Source: Streptomyces sp. NBC_00704 | GTDB lineage: Bacteria; Actinomycetota; Actinomycetes; Streptomycetales; Streptomycetaceae | Direction: 5' to 3' | Assembly: GCF_036226605.1 (NCBI RefSeq) | Contig: NZ_CP109000.1 | Coordinates: 5,142,501-5,206,500 of the forward strand | Length of the DNA stretch: 64,000 bases | Shown here: piece by piece, positions 19,554-30,559 of the stretch | How positions within the stretch are numbered: position 1 is the first letter of the stretch | How the letters are laid out: every line of letters starts with the position of its first letter | Program-made: the position numbers and the translations under genes | Notes under the pieces: model-generated | The model's input: only the letters and a program-made list of their open reading frames with translations | Told to the model about the DNA's origin: nothing | Database searches by the model: none

Positions 19554-20242
19554 CGCCGTGAGCCGCCGCCGGCGAGGGCCAGGGGGCCATGGGTCTGTTT
19601 TTCCCCGTTGGTCGGATTTCGGGCAGGATATGAAATCTGCCGGTGCGGAAAGGACTTGTCCCGGCGGGGCTGGTGTGATCGGGTTTCGGCGGGGGTGCGC
19701 TCGCAGCGGTAGCGCGCCACCGAAACCTCGTTTTCCCGGTCCCGGCGCCGGGGGACCGCGGTGGCTGCACGGCTGCCCGGGGCGAGCGGTCCCGATGTGG
19801 GCCGAAAAGGCCGGGACTGTGCGGCGCAAAGGGTCGCGACGGCGCGGAGACGATGCATGAGGTCAAGATCACGAAGCTTTTCGGAGCCTCTTCGGGCGGC
19901 CGGGTCGACCGGTGGGAGTAGGGTGTGGACGCTGGCCTCGCTCCCTGGGACGGTCTCGTTTGACCTGGTGGCAGCGGTGCGGGGCGGTTCGAGCGGGCCT
20001 GCGGGAGGGGAGGGGACGACCTTGGGAGGGGAAAGCGCTTCCAGCGCGGCCCGTGTCCTTCGGCCGGTTGCCCGTGCGAATGGGGAATGCGGCAGGAGTG
20101 TCGTCCTGTACGAGATCGATCGGGTGAGCGTGTTGACCTCACCGCCCCGTCCTGCCCGCGAAACAGAGGAAACCGTCGGAATCTCGTCCGGTGAATCCGC
20201 GTCGGCGCGATACGCGCGCGGACGAAGACGGAACGACGGAAA

Positions 20243-20266
20243 GGCTGCCAAACACATTTGGCAGCC
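20243..20266 (+). terminator. Perfect 10-bp hairpin upstream of SARP gene
   Basis: GGCTGCCAAA (20243-20252) and TTTGGCAGCC (20257-20266) pair without mismatch around the loop CACA, and TCTTCGGTTT follows. It looks like an intrinsic terminator, ending whatever is transcribed from 19.6-20.2 kb, 90 bases before the SARP start. An attenuator in the SARP leader or a protein-binding palindrome are alternatives. Confidence 0.6.
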
Positions 20267-20294
20267 TCTTCGGTTTACGAAGGCACATGAACTG

Positions 20295-20323
20295 ATCAAG
20301 ATTGCCTAGAACGAAATCAAGAT
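20295..20323 (+). promoter_or_regulatory. ATCAAGAT direct repeats before SARP gene
   Basis: ATCAAGAT at 20295-20302 recurs at 20316-20323, 21 bases apart (two helical turns), 34-62 bases upstream of the SARP start codon. The arrangement fits a regulator site. Direct repeats at about 22-base spacing are a known layout for SARP binding, so autoregulation is possible; the factor is not known. Confidence 0.35.
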
Positions 20324-20356
20324 CTTGGTCGCGCGGTAACTAACGGGGACTTAGTA

Positions 20357-22318
20357 ATGCATCATGCGACTGCAGTGTCATTGACCATACCAATAAAAGC
20401 AGAGGGAATACCTCCGCACATTCGAGCGCAGCAGGCACATTCCGAACGGACCGAACGGACCGAACCGGCCATCTCCTTCCAGGTTCTCGGCCCGCTGGAG
20501 GCGTGGGTAGGACCGCGAAAAGTCGAGATCGGCGGACCCCGCCAGCGCATCGTCCTGGCGATGCTGCTCCTCGCGCCCGACCGGGTCGTGTCGATCGACC
20601 AACTGGTCGAAGCCGTCTGGAACGGACGGCCGCCGACGACGTGCCGCACCCAGATCGCCATCTGCGTCGCCAGCCTGCGCAAGGCGTTCCGGACCGCCGG
20701 ATACACCGGCGAACTGATCGCCACCTCCGCGCCCGGCTACCTGCTGCGCCCGGCCGGACACCACATCGACTCGATGGAGTTCGCGGCCGGAGTCGACTCC
20801 GCGCAGACGCTCGCACGCCACGGAGACGTCGGCGCCGCCGCCGACCGGCTCGGACAGGCGCTCGGACTGTGGCGGGGCCCTGTTCTCACCGACATGTCCA
20901 GCCCCGTCCTGGAGACGGAGGCGGAACTCCTGGACCACCGCAGGCTCACCGCCTACGAGCAGTACGCCACCCTGCAACTCCAGCTCGGCCGGCATCGCGA
21001 GGTCATCTCCGAGCTGACGGCCCTCGTGCACGACCGGCCGCTGTGGGAGCAGGCGCGAGCCGCGCTCATGCTCGCCCACTACCGCTCGGGCCACCGGTCC
21101 GAGGCCCTCGCCCTCTTCCGCCAGGCGCAGCGGGTCTTCCGCGAGGAGATCGGCCTCGAACCCGGCCGGGTCCTCCAGGATCTGCACACGGCCATCCTTC
21201 AGGAGGCCTCCGACCTGATGCCGGCCGCCGACCCGGCCGCTCCGCTGAACGCCGTCGCCGTCCTTCCCCAAATGCGGTCGGCCGCCGTGGAGTTGATCGG
21301 CCGCGACGGTGAGATCCGCTCTCTCGACGCGTTGCTCCGCCGGGCACGTGAGGGAATATCGTCCGTGGGCCTGGTGATGGGCCGCCCCGGAATCGGCAAG
21401 ACCGCCCTCGTGCTGCACTGGGCCCGCAGGGCGGCGCACGCGTTTCCCGACGGGCAGCTCTACGTCGACTTCGAACGGACCGGCACCGCCGACGCCCCCG
21501 CCGCCCTGCTGCGGGCCTTCGGCATGTCGGACGCCGAGATCCCCCGCACCTACCAGGACCGTCTCAGGGAGTTCCACCGGCAGATCGGCGAACTGCGGCT
21601 CCTGGTCATCCTCGACGGGGTCCCCGACGACAGCGTCGCCCATGATTTCGTCCCCAAGGCGGGCCGGTGCTGCGTCCTGCTGACTAGCCGGCGCGTCCTG
21701 GCGACCGCCGCGCAAGTCCGCCTCAGCGTGCCGGAACTGACCCCGGCGGACTCCGTGACGCTGCTCGGCGCCCTCGTGGACGACGGACGGGTCGAGGAGG
21801 ACAAGGTCGCCGCGCACCGCCTCGCCACCCTGTGCGACCACCTGCCGCTCGCCCTGTCCGCGGCGGCCGCACGCCTCGTCGCCAAGCCGCACTGGCGCTT
21901 TCCCCATCTGCTGACCCGGCTCGGCGATCCCCGGCACCGGCTGGAGGAGCTGAGCGCGGGGGCTCCCGTTCTCCGCCGGGTCCTGGACAGCGTGTACCGG
22001 ACGCTGTCGCCCGCGGCCGCCGACCTCTACGCCCGCCTCGGACTCATCGACGGCGAGTGCATCGCGGTCTGGGAGGCCCAGGCCCTCCTCGAGGTCAGCG
22101 CGATGTCCGCACAGCGGCTGCTCGAGGAGCTGGTCGACGCCACCCTGATCGAGGTGGCGGACACCGGCCCGGACGGCTGGTTCCGTTACCGGCTGCCCAC
22201 GCTGCACGCCCTGCACGCGGAGGAGACGGCCCACACGGAGGTGGCCGCCTCCGTCCGCAAGGCGGCGTTCGACCGTGTGCTGGCGTCCTCCCCCTCCCAG
22301 GTGAAGTGCGCCCGATAG
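20357..22318 (+). CDS. SARP-family transcriptional activator with NB-ARC-type ATPase domain (AfsR-like)
   Basis: This 653-residue protein begins with about 35 atypical, less GC-rich codons. An OmpR-like winged helix (FQVLGPLEAWVGPRKVEIGGPRQR, through APGYLLRP) spans about 36-130, followed by the bacterial transcriptional activator domain to about 280. A P-loop ATPase domain follows, with GRPGIGKTALVLHW near 345 and LLVILDGVPDD as Walker B-like. The C-terminal TPR region of full AfsR (about 1000 residues) is absent. SARPs activate antibiotic gene clusters, so this is the probable pathway-specific activator of the peptide cluster. The start is preceded by GGGGA at a rather long distance of about 12 bases. 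Confidence 0.93.
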   Translation: MHHATAVSLTIPIKAEGIPPHIRAQQAHSERTERTEPAISFQVLGPLEAWVGPRKVEIGGPRQRIVLAMLLLAPDRVVSIDQLVEAVWNGRPPTTCRTQIAICVASLRKAFRTAGYTGELIATSAPGYLLRPAGHHIDSMEFAAGVDSAQTLARHGDVGAAADRLGQALGLWRGPVLTDMSSPVLETEAELLDHRRLTAYEQYATLQLQLGRHREVISELTALVHDRPLWEQARAALMLAHYRSGHRSEALALFRQAQRVFREEIGLEPGRVLQDLHTAILQEASDLMPAADPAAPLNAVAVLPQMRSAAVELIGRDGEIRSLDALLRRAREGISSVGLVMGRPGIGKTALVLHWARRAAHAFPDGQLYVDFERTGTADAPAALLRAFGMSDAEIPRTYQDRLREFHRQIGELRLLVILDGVPDDSVAHDFVPKAGRCCVLLTSRRVLATAAQVRLSVPELTPADSVTLLGALVDDGRVEEDKVAAHRLATLCDHLPLALSAAAARLVAKPHWRFPHLLTRLGDPRHRLEELSAGAPVLRRVLDSVYRTLSPAAADLYARLGLIDGECIAVWEAQALLEVSAMSAQRLLEELVDATLIEVADTGPDGWFRYRLPTLHALHAEETAHTEVAASVRKAAFDRVLASSPSQVKCAR

Positions 22319-22529
22319 CAGGGCGATACCGAGCCTTCGTATGGTCGAGCGACCGACCGGCCGCCCTCTCGCCGAGCCCGCGACCCGGCGGGTTCCGCGG
22401 CGACGGTCCGGCGCGTCCCCTTGCGCGGCGGAGGCCGCGGTCGGGCCCCGGCGCCGGTCGCCACGAGCGGCGGGGAGGGTCCGGCCCGTGCCCGGACCCC
22501 CTACTCGAACACTTACTCGGAGGCGTACC

Positions 22530-23297
22530 TTGATTGCCGCCCAGCAGACCAGCACATGGTTGCGGACACACCGGCCGGTGGACCGGCCCCGGGTGCGCCT
22601 CGTCTGTTTCGCGCACGCCGGCGGGGGCCCGAGCGCCTTCCGCACCTGGCCCGCCGCCCTGCCGTCCGACGTCGAGGTGGTCGGCGTGCGCTATCCGGGG
22701 CGGCAGGACCGGGTGAGCGAGCCCTGTCTCGACCGGATGGAGCCGATGGTCGCGGCGGTGACGGAGGCGCTCACGCCCCTGCTCGACCGTCCGCTCGTCC
22801 TGTTCGGGCACAGCATGGGCGCCTGGATCGCCTACGAGGTGGCGCAGCGGATGCCGGTGCGTGCGCTGATCGTCTCGGGCCAGGTGCCGCCCTCCCGGCG
22901 GCACTCGGCGCGCCCCGGCTCGGCCCGCCGCGGCGACGGCAGCGGTGAGCTGAGCGACGAGGCGCTCGTCGAGGAGGTCAAACGACTCGGCGGATACGAC
23001 GCCCGGCTCTTCGAGGACCCCGAGCTGCGCGACCTCGTCCTGCCGCCGATCCGGGCCGACTTCACCCTCGTGCGGACCTACCGCACGGACCGTCCGAACC
23101 TGCTCGACTGCCCGGTGCACGCCTGCTACGGCGAGGACGACGCCGACACCCGGGCGCACGACGTCGACGCCTGGGCCGAGGTCACCACGGGCCCCTTCAC
23201 GGCGCACCGCTTCCCCGGCGGCCACTTCTACCTGGCCGACCACGAGGCCGCCCTGCTGCGTGAACTCTCCTCGCTCCCGGCGGTGTCCCGTGTTTGA
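22530..23297 (+). CDS. Type II thioesterase
   Basis: The best start is TTG at 22530, six bases after CGGAGG, giving 255 residues; a longer frame to 22341 adds arginine-rich sequence unlike the family. The protein has VCFAHAGGGPSAF at the N-terminus, the nucleophile Ser95 in LFGHSMGAW, and the C-terminal His232 in FPGGHFYL, with an acidic residue near YGEDDADT. External thioesterases of this family remove wrong or stalled acyl groups from carrier domains of NRPS and PKS lines. It is separate from the thioesterase domain fused to the synthetase at 2836. The 3' end overlaps the amidase gene by eight bases. Confidence 0.92.
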   Translation: MIAAQQTSTWLRTHRPVDRPRVRLVCFAHAGGGPSAFRTWPAALPSDVEVVGVRYPGRQDRVSEPCLDRMEPMVAAVTEALTPLLDRPLVLFGHSMGAWIAYEVAQRMPVRALIVSGQVPPSRRHSARPGSARRGDGSGELSDEALVEEVKRLGGYDARLFEDPELRDLVLPPIRADFTLVRTYRTDRPNLLDCPVHACYGEDDADTRAHDVDAWAEVTTGPFTAHRFPGGHFYLADHEAALLRELSSLPAVSRV

Positions 23298-24753
23298 TCC
23301 GACCGAGGCGACCCTGGCCGGACTGCGGACGGCACTCGCCGACGGGAGTCTCACCGCCCTCGAACTGACCCGCTGGTACCTGGACCGCATCGAGCGCCTC
23401 AACGACGAACTGCGCGCCGTCATCGAGGTCAATCCGGACGCGGAGGCGGAGGCCGCCCGGCTGGACGCCGGCCCGGTCCGCGGTCCGCTGCACGGCGTCC
23501 CCGTCCTCCTCAAGGACAACCTGGACACCGCCGACCGCATGCACACCACGAGCGGCTCGACGGTCATGCTCGGCTCCCGGCCCGAGCGCGACGCCACCGT
23601 CGTGGCCCGGCTGCGCGCGGCCGGAGCCGTGCTGCTCGGCAAGGCGAACAAGACGTCGTGGATCCTCGGGCCCGCGGGCTGGAGCGCCCGGGGCGGCCAG
23701 ACACGCAATCCGTACGACCCGACGCGATCGCCGCACGGGTCGAGTTCGGGCTCGGCGGTGGGGGTCGCGGCGAACCTGTGCGCGGTGGCGCTCGGCACCG
23801 AGACCATCGGGTCGATCCTGGGACCGGCCGCCGCGAACTGCCTCGTCGGCGTGAAGCCGACCACCGGACTCACCAGCCGGGCGGGCATGATCCCCGGCAT
23901 CCCCAGCTTCGACTCGATCGGACCGCTGACGCGCACCGTCGCCGACGCCGCGGACGTGCTCTCCGTGATCGCCGGGCCCGACCCGCTGGACCGGGCGACG
24001 GACGGCGCGCCCGTGCTCGACTACCGCAGCTTCCTCGGCGCCACGGACCTGCGCGGGGTGCGCGTCGGCGTGCCGCGCACCATGTTCTTCGGCTACAGCG
24101 AGGCGGCCGACGCGGTCGCCGAGTCCGCTCTGGAGGCCCTGAGCCGGGCCGGCGCGGTCGTCGTCGAGGGGACGGACATCCCGGGGGCCGCCGAGCTGAC
24201 CGCCGATCCGTCCTTCGGCCACGTCGTGGTGAACGAGACCGCCCACGGCCTGGAGCGCTACCTCGCACGGACACCCGGCAGCCACCCGCGCAGCATCGCC
24301 GCCCTGGTGGAGGCCAACCGGGCCAACGCGGCGGTCGAGCTGGAGCTGTACGAGCAGGACATCCTGGAGATGCTCGCCGCGCACACCCCCGACCTCGACG
24401 CCCCGGCCTACCGTGACGCGCTGGCCACCGTGCGGCGCAAGGCGCGGGCGGAGGGCATCGACGCCGTCATGGACGAGCACCGGCTCGACGCGCTGGTCAT
24501 GCCGACCTGCCCGCCGCCGTGGACCATCGACGTCGTCGAGGGCGATCCCGACCCGCACGGAGCCGCGCTCGTGCCCGGACTGGCCGGCTACCCCGCGATC
24601 AGCGTGCCGGCGGGCTGGACGGAGGGCCTGCCGGTCGGCGTCACGTTCACCGGCAGGGCGTTCAGCGAGCCCGTGCTGTTCCGTCTGGCGGACGTCTTCG
24701 AGCGGACGAGGCCGTCCCGCCGCCCGCCGGGCGTCCCCACCGGCGCACGGTGA
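23290..24753 (+). CDS. Amidase-signature family hydrolase
   Basis: The GTG at 23290 gives 487 residues; it overlaps the thioesterase stop. The Ser-cisSer-Lys triad of the amidase signature family is readable: Lys75 in VLLKDNLDT, cis-Ser152 in HGSSSGSAVG, and nucleophile Ser175 in GTETIGSILGPA. The residue normally Arg in GGSIR is Leu here, and the second glycine of the usual GG before the nucleophile is Ile, so substrate binding may differ from common amidases. In a peptide cluster it may trim an acyl or peptide protecting group, or form or hydrolyse an amide in the product. The reaction is not determined by sequence alone. Confidence 0.88.
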   Translation: MFDPTEATLAGLRTALADGSLTALELTRWYLDRIERLNDELRAVIEVNPDAEAEAARLDAGPVRGPLHGVPVLLKDNLDTADRMHTTSGSTVMLGSRPERDATVVARLRAAGAVLLGKANKTSWILGPAGWSARGGQTRNPYDPTRSPHGSSSGSAVGVAANLCAVALGTETIGSILGPAAANCLVGVKPTTGLTSRAGMIPGIPSFDSIGPLTRTVADAADVLSVIAGPDPLDRATDGAPVLDYRSFLGATDLRGVRVGVPRTMFFGYSEAADAVAESALEALSRAGAVVVEGTDIPGAAELTADPSFGHVVVNETAHGLERYLARTPGSHPRSIAALVEANRANAAVELELYEQDILEMLAAHTPDLDAPAYRDALATVRRKARAEGIDAVMDEHRLDALVMPTCPPPWTIDVVEGDPDPHGAALVPGLAGYPAISVPAGWTEGLPVGVTFTGRAFSEPVLFRLADVFERTRPSRRPPGVPTGAR

Positions 24754-24759
24754 ACGAAG

Positions 24760-26436
24760 GTGCTCGATCTTCTTCCCGGAAAGGACGACCCCGCACCGCC
24801 GGCGACGACCGGCGGTCTGCGGCTGCTCCCGCTGCGCGGAGTCCGCTATGTGCCGGAGGAAGCCGGCCCGCTGGCGGCCGTGACCTCGCCGCCGCTCGAC
24901 GGCGTGCCCCGCGGTGACGGACAGGCGCCCGCGCATCCCTACAGCATCGTCCGCCTGATCCTCCCGCAGGCCGACACGGCCGAGGCACGCCGGCGACAGG
25001 CGTCGGGGACGCTGCGTACGTGGCTCGCCGACGGCGTCCTCGCCTCCGACGCCGAACCGGCCCTCTACGTCTACGAACAGTCGCGTGGCGACCTCGTGCA
25101 GCGCGGCGTCATCGGCGCCCTGGCGCTCTCCCCGCCCGAGGAGGGCGTCGTCCTGCCCCACGAGGACGTCATCGCGCACGTCGTCGAGGAACGGGCGGCC
25201 CTGGTGCGGGCCACCGCCGCCCATCTCGAACCCCTGCTGCTCGGCTACCGGGGCGCCGCCGGACCGGCCGCGGCCGCGTCCGTCGTCGAGCGGGCGACGG
25301 CCGGCCCTCCCCTGCTGGTCACCACCACGCGGGACGGCTTCCGCCATCGCCTGTGGTCGGTGACCGACCCGGCCGAGGTCGCCGAAGCGGCCGATCACCT
25401 CGCCGGACACCAGGCGCTCATCGCCGACGGCCACCACCGGTGGGCCACGTACCTGCGTCTGCAACGGGAGCGGGCCGGGACGCCCGGCCCCTGGGACTAC
25501 GCCCTCGTCCTCCTCGTGGACACGGCGCTGTACCCCCTCCAGGTCAACGCGATCCACCGGCTCCTCCACCGTCTTCCCGTGTCCGAGGCGCTGGCCGCGG
25601 TGGGAGACTCCTTCCGCGTCCGGCGCCTGGACACGTCCCTTCCCCGGGCCATGGCGGCCCTGGCGGAAGCGGCCTCCAAGGGCAACGCCTTCCTCCTCGC
25701 GGGCGACGGTTCCTACCACCTCCTCGACAGGCCCGACCCGGCGCTCCTCGCCCGTACGGCGAGACGGGACCGTCCGGCGGACTGGCACGCCCTGGACGCC
25801 GCCGTGCTGCACGAAACCCTCCTGGCCCGGGTGTGGCGCGTCCCGGACGCCGCCGACTCCGTCGCCTACGTGCACGACGCGGAGGCGGCGGTGGCGCGGG
25901 CCGAAGCCCTCGGCGCCACCGCCGTGCTGCTGCATCCGGTGCGCGAGGAACTGGTCCACGACCTGGCGCGCCGCGGCGTCACCCTGCCGCGGAAGTCGAC
26001 CTCCTTCGGCCCGAAGCCGGCCTCCGGCCTGGTCCTGCGCACCCTGGACGACCCCGGCCCGCCTCCCGCACAGGCCTGCGGAGGGGCCAGCCCGCCCGCC
26101 TCAGCCGAGAAGCTCACGGGCCCGGGTGAGGGCGCTGTCGCGGTGGGCCGCGAAGTCGGCGCCGGTGAAGACGGGCACGCGGACGGTGGGCGCGATACCG
26201 GTCCCGTCGAAGGCGGCGCCGTCCGGGGCGAGGTACTTCTCGTTGGGCAAGGTGAGGGACCAGCCGTTGGGCAGGGCCCGGTCCATGGTGTCGGACAGAG
26301 CGCCCTGGGTGTTCTCCCCGATGCGGACGGGAGCCGGGACGCGGTTCATGAGGGCCTGGGTGAAGGTCTCTCCCGCGCTGACGGTCAGGCGGCCGGTGAG
26401 CACGGCGAGCGGGCCGGTGAAGACCGGACGGTCTGA
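24760..26436 (+). CDS. DUF1015-family protein, possible O-phosphoserine-forming kinase; 3' end overruns opposite gene
   Basis: The GTG start lies seven bases after the amidase stop. The first 430 or so residues match the DUF1015 family, including ALIADGHHRWATYL (Asp223-Arg227) and the C-terminal KSTSFGPKPASGLVLRTL, where family members normally end. The DGHHR-x-x-A motif resembles that of ParB/sulfiredoxin-fold proteins, a group that includes free-serine kinases SerK and SbnI. As SbnA-type enzymes consume O-phospho-L-serine, a serine kinase role is an attractive but untested idea. The open frame continues about 120 residues to a TGA at 26436, running antisense to the S41 protease gene; the extension looks non-native and a natural stop near 26100 may have been lost. 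Confidence 0.75.
   Translation: MLDLLPGKDDPAPPATTGGLRLLPLRGVRYVPEEAGPLAAVTSPPLDGVPRGDGQAPAHPYSIVRLILPQADTAEARRRQASGTLRTWLADGVLASDAEPALYVYEQSRGDLVQRGVIGALALSPPEEGVVLPHEDVIAHVVEERAALVRATAAHLEPLLLGYRGAAGPAAAASVVERATAGPPLLVTTTRDGFRHRLWSVTDPAEVAEAADHLAGHQALIADGHHRWATYLRLQRERAGTPGPWDYALVLLVDTALYPLQVNAIHRLLHRLPVSEALAAVGDSFRVRRLDTSLPRAMAALAEAASKGNAFLLAGDGSYHLLDRPDPALLARTARRDRPADWHALDAAVLHETLLARVWRVPDAADSVAYVHDAEAAVARAEALGATAVLLHPVREELVHDLARRGVTLPRKSTSFGPKPASGLVLRTLDDPGPPPAQACGGASPPASAEKLTGPGEGAVAVGREVGAGEDGHADGGRDTGPVEGGAVRGEVLLVGQGEGPAVGQGPVHGVGQSALGVLPDADGSRDAVHEGLGEGLSRADGQAAGEHGERAGEDRTV
26056..26088. terminator. Imperfect GC-rich hairpin at DUF1015 domain end
   Basis: GGCC, CCTCC and GCA on the left pair with TGC, GGAGG and GGCC on the right, with two small bulges and a CAGGCC loop. 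It lies just after the conserved DUF1015 end and before the convergent protease stop, so it may terminate transcription from both sides. No T-run follows. Confidence 0.35.
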
Positions 26437-27540
26437 CCGTGGCACCACCTGGATCGGCTGGGCCGGGGTGAACCGCCGCGCACCCGCGCTGTCGTCGCGG
26501 GCCCGCTTCGCATAGGCGGGGTACGCGCGGGAGGTGAGCCTGGAGGCGAGGCGCAGCCCGAGGGCGTCGGATCCGCCGCCGTTGAACCGCAGATCGACGA
26601 CGAGGGCGCGCAGCGCCCGGGGGCCACGGGTGCGCGCACCGGTCAGGACGGCGTCGAGGGCTTCGTCGAGTGCGGCCCGGTCTCCCGCGTAGTCGCCGTT
26701 CCCGGTGAAGCCGGAGAAACGGGTGATGCGCAGATAGCCGACGCGGTGGGGCAGGTCGGCGTAGCCGATGGCGCCGCGCCCCCAGCGCCGTTGGGGCGTG
26801 CCCACGCTCGCGGCCGTCGCCTCGTCGATCTTCCTGACGGTGTCGGGGGTCGGCGTCCTCGTGTCCGCCCGACGGCCCGTGAAGCGCCGGTTCCCGGCGA
26901 CGATCGCGGTGTGGGCGTCGTGCAGCGGCCCGATCATGCGCGTGAGGACGCCGAACAGTTCGGCGTCGGTGGTGCGGGCGGTGACGGCGGGGCGGTAGCG
27001 GTCGCGTACGGCGGCCCAGTCGACGCCCTTCGCCGCGAACGAGGGGTAGTTCTCCGCGTACGTCTGCCAGAAGACGTCGAAGACCGAGCGGGGGTCCCCG
27101 GCAGGCTTCCGGCCGCACCTCGCGGGGAGTCCACGGACGCGGTGCAGGGTGCGGAACCCCGCGTCGTCCTCGAAGCGGAGCCGGACGGAGTCGCCGTCGC
27201 CGCCGGTGTCCGGGGTCAGGGTGAGGGGCCCGGCCTCCTGGCTGACCGCCGGCGTGAAGTCCACGGCGCCGCCCGCCCGGGGCGAGCCGTGCTGCTCGGC
27301 CTCCAGGCCGCCGGGCAGGCAGCTGACGCGCGTCGTCTCGTAGGTGCGAAGGCGACGGCCGCTGACCGCGACGACGGTGCCGTATCCGCTGCTCCGCCAC
27401 AGCCCTTGCAGCGACGGGTCCGCGGACGCCGGGCTCCCGGGCGCCGGGGCGCCGCACGTCAGGGCGGGGAGGGCGGCGAGGGCGAGGGTGAGGGCGACGG
27501 CGCGGAACGGGACGCGCCTGCGACGGACCGAGAGGTGCAT
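26101..27540 (-). CDS. Secreted S41-family (tricorn/CTPase-like) peptidase
   Basis: The ATG at 27540 gives a 479-residue protein with a basic signal peptide (RRRRVPFRAVALTLALAALPAL) that ends near a Cys, though the lipobox is poor. The C-terminal half is the S41 domain: LVVDLRFNGGGSDALGLRL, then the nucleophile Ser in RLTVSAGETFTQAL, and IGENTQGALSD, the arrangement of tail-specific/tricorn-core proteases. No PDZ domain is obvious. An upstream ATG at 27705 adds a non-family extension and was not used. It is probably an exported protease of unknown target. It converges on the DUF1015 gene and is divergent from the YyaL-like gene. Confidence 0.85.
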   Translation of the reverse strand: MHLSVRRRRVPFRAVALTLALAALPALTCGAPAPGSPASADPSLQGLWRSSGYGTVVAVSGRRLRTYETTRVSCLPGGLEAEQHGSPRAGGAVDFTPAVSQEAGPLTLTPDTGGDGDSVRLRFEDDAGFRTLHRVRGLPARCGRKPAGDPRSVFDVFWQTYAENYPSFAAKGVDWAAVRDRYRPAVTARTTDAELFGVLTRMIGPLHDAHTAIVAGNRRFTGRRADTRTPTPDTVRKIDEATAASVGTPQRRWGRGAIGYADLPHRVGYLRITRFSGFTGNGDYAGDRAALDEALDAVLTGARTRGPRALRALVVDLRFNGGGSDALGLRLASRLTSRAYPAYAKRARDDSAGARRFTPAQPIQVVPRSDRPVFTGPLAVLTGRLTVSAGETFTQALMNRVPAPVRIGENTQGALSDTMDRALPNGWSLTLPNEKYLAPDGAAFDGTGIAPTVRVPVFTGADFAAHRDSALTRARELLG

Positions 27541-27703
27541 GTCCCTCACGTTACGGAGAGTGCGGCACCCGCCACCATGGGGTGACCACCCGTCCGCGGG
27601 TTCGGGAATCCGAACCGAGGGGCCCCGGGCCGCGTATGTCCTCGAGGGCCCCGTCCGCCAGGGCTTCGTGTGCTGGATCGGGTCGTGTGAGAGGCTGAAT
27701 CGC

Positions 27704-29734
<2,031 letters not shown>

Positions 29735-29800
29735 CGGACGGCAGGGGCGGCGGGCGGGACAGGGGCTGGGGGGAACCGGGGCCGTAGGGCGTGTGTCGCG

Positions 29801-30526
29801 CTAGCCCGCGAACTCCGCCAGGGCGCGTTCCACGATGGCGACCAGCTGCTCGTGGTGCGCGCCCTTCCAGTAGGCGCGGCCGCAGGAGCGGCACTGGGCG
29901 AAGACGTCGTAGGACTGCTGGGTGCCCTGGCGGAGCTGGCCGGCGACCTCTTCCTTGGTGGCCTGCTTCAGCAGCCCGTTGCAGGCGGTGCACCGGGTCC
30001 AGGGCCGCAGGCCGGGCGCGAACCGGTCGAGGACGTCGCGGAGTTGTTCCTCGGGGGCGGTGCTGTAGACGTAGGCGCCGGCCCACAGTTCGCGGCGGCG
30101 CAGCAGGCCCCGGTCGCGGCTGAGCATGACCCGCTGTTCGGCCGCCGACCGGGCGGCGAGGGCCGGGTCCCCGATGTCGGTCGACTCGTAGGCCGCGTCG
30201 ACGCCGAGCAGGCGCAGCCGGCGGGCGAGGGTGCCGAGGTGGACGTCGAGGAGGAAGCGCAGCGGGGCGCCCGGCACCGGCTGGGGGCGGGCGACCGGGC
30301 GCACGCTCACCGACTCGCCGGCGGCGGGGATGTGCGAGACGGGCCGCTCCCGCCCGTCGACGAGCAGGGCGCCGACCTCGGTGAGGGGCACGCCGAGCGA
30401 CTCGACGACATGGCCGAGGGTGGAGACGCCGTCGACGGCGAGGTCGGTGGCGCCGGCGCGCCGGGCGTGCGGGACGAACAGGGCCAGTTCGGGCGCGACT
30501 TCGACGCGGATCCGGAATGCGTTCAC
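29801..30526 (-). CDS. Mut7-C RNase-like protein with ubiquitin-like N-terminus
   Basis: This 241-residue protein has two parts. Residues 1-80 form a ubiquitin/ThiS-like domain (DGVSTLGHVVESLGVPLTEVG), known as the Mut7-C N-terminal ubiquitin domain. Residues of about 90-235 are a Mut7-C domain with PIN-like acidic positions in FLLDVHLGTLARRLRLLG and LSRDRGLLRRR, and a four-Cys zinc ribbon (CTAC and CRSC). RNase activity is predicted from the fold only. It is convergent with the YyaL-like gene and lies 33 bases downstream of the TetR gene on the opposite reading order, all on the minus strand with the efflux operon. Confidence 0.88.
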   Translation of the reverse strand: MNAFRIRVEVAPELALFVPHARRAGATDLAVDGVSTLGHVVESLGVPLTEVGALLVDGRERPVSHIPAAGESVSVRPVARPQPVPGAPLRFLLDVHLGTLARRLRLLGVDAAYESTDIGDPALAARSAAEQRVMLSRDRGLLRRRELWAGAYVYSTAPEEQLRDVLDRFAPGLRPWTRCTACNGLLKQATKEEVAGQLRQGTQQSYDVFAQCRSCGRAYWKGAHHEQLVAIVERALAEFAG

Positions 30527-30559
30527 CTGGTCAGGATGGCACGGGGGAGCGGCCGGGGC

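Larger units (their letters stand above)
19554..20356. other. 803-bp intergenic region without a convincing gene
   Basis: Frames are open on both strands but none has a ribosome site together with a recognisable protein. The region contains a perfect hairpin at 20243-20266, and the octamer TCAAGATC at 19863 and 20317, the second inside a pair of ATCAAGAT repeats before the SARP gene. GC content drops toward the SARP start. A long leader, a small RNA ending at the hairpin, or decayed sequence are all possible. Confidence 0.6.

Noticed and set aside
19761..20309. A 182-residue plus-strand open frame in the gap before the SARP gene
   Set aside because: It lacks a convincing ribosome site and runs through the perfect hairpin at 20243. 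Its sequence shows no domain. Kept as intergenic.
22341..22529. Longer N-terminus for the type II thioesterase
   Set aside because: The extension is Arg/Pro-rich and unlike the family. TTG at 22530 has a proper GGAGG at six bases.
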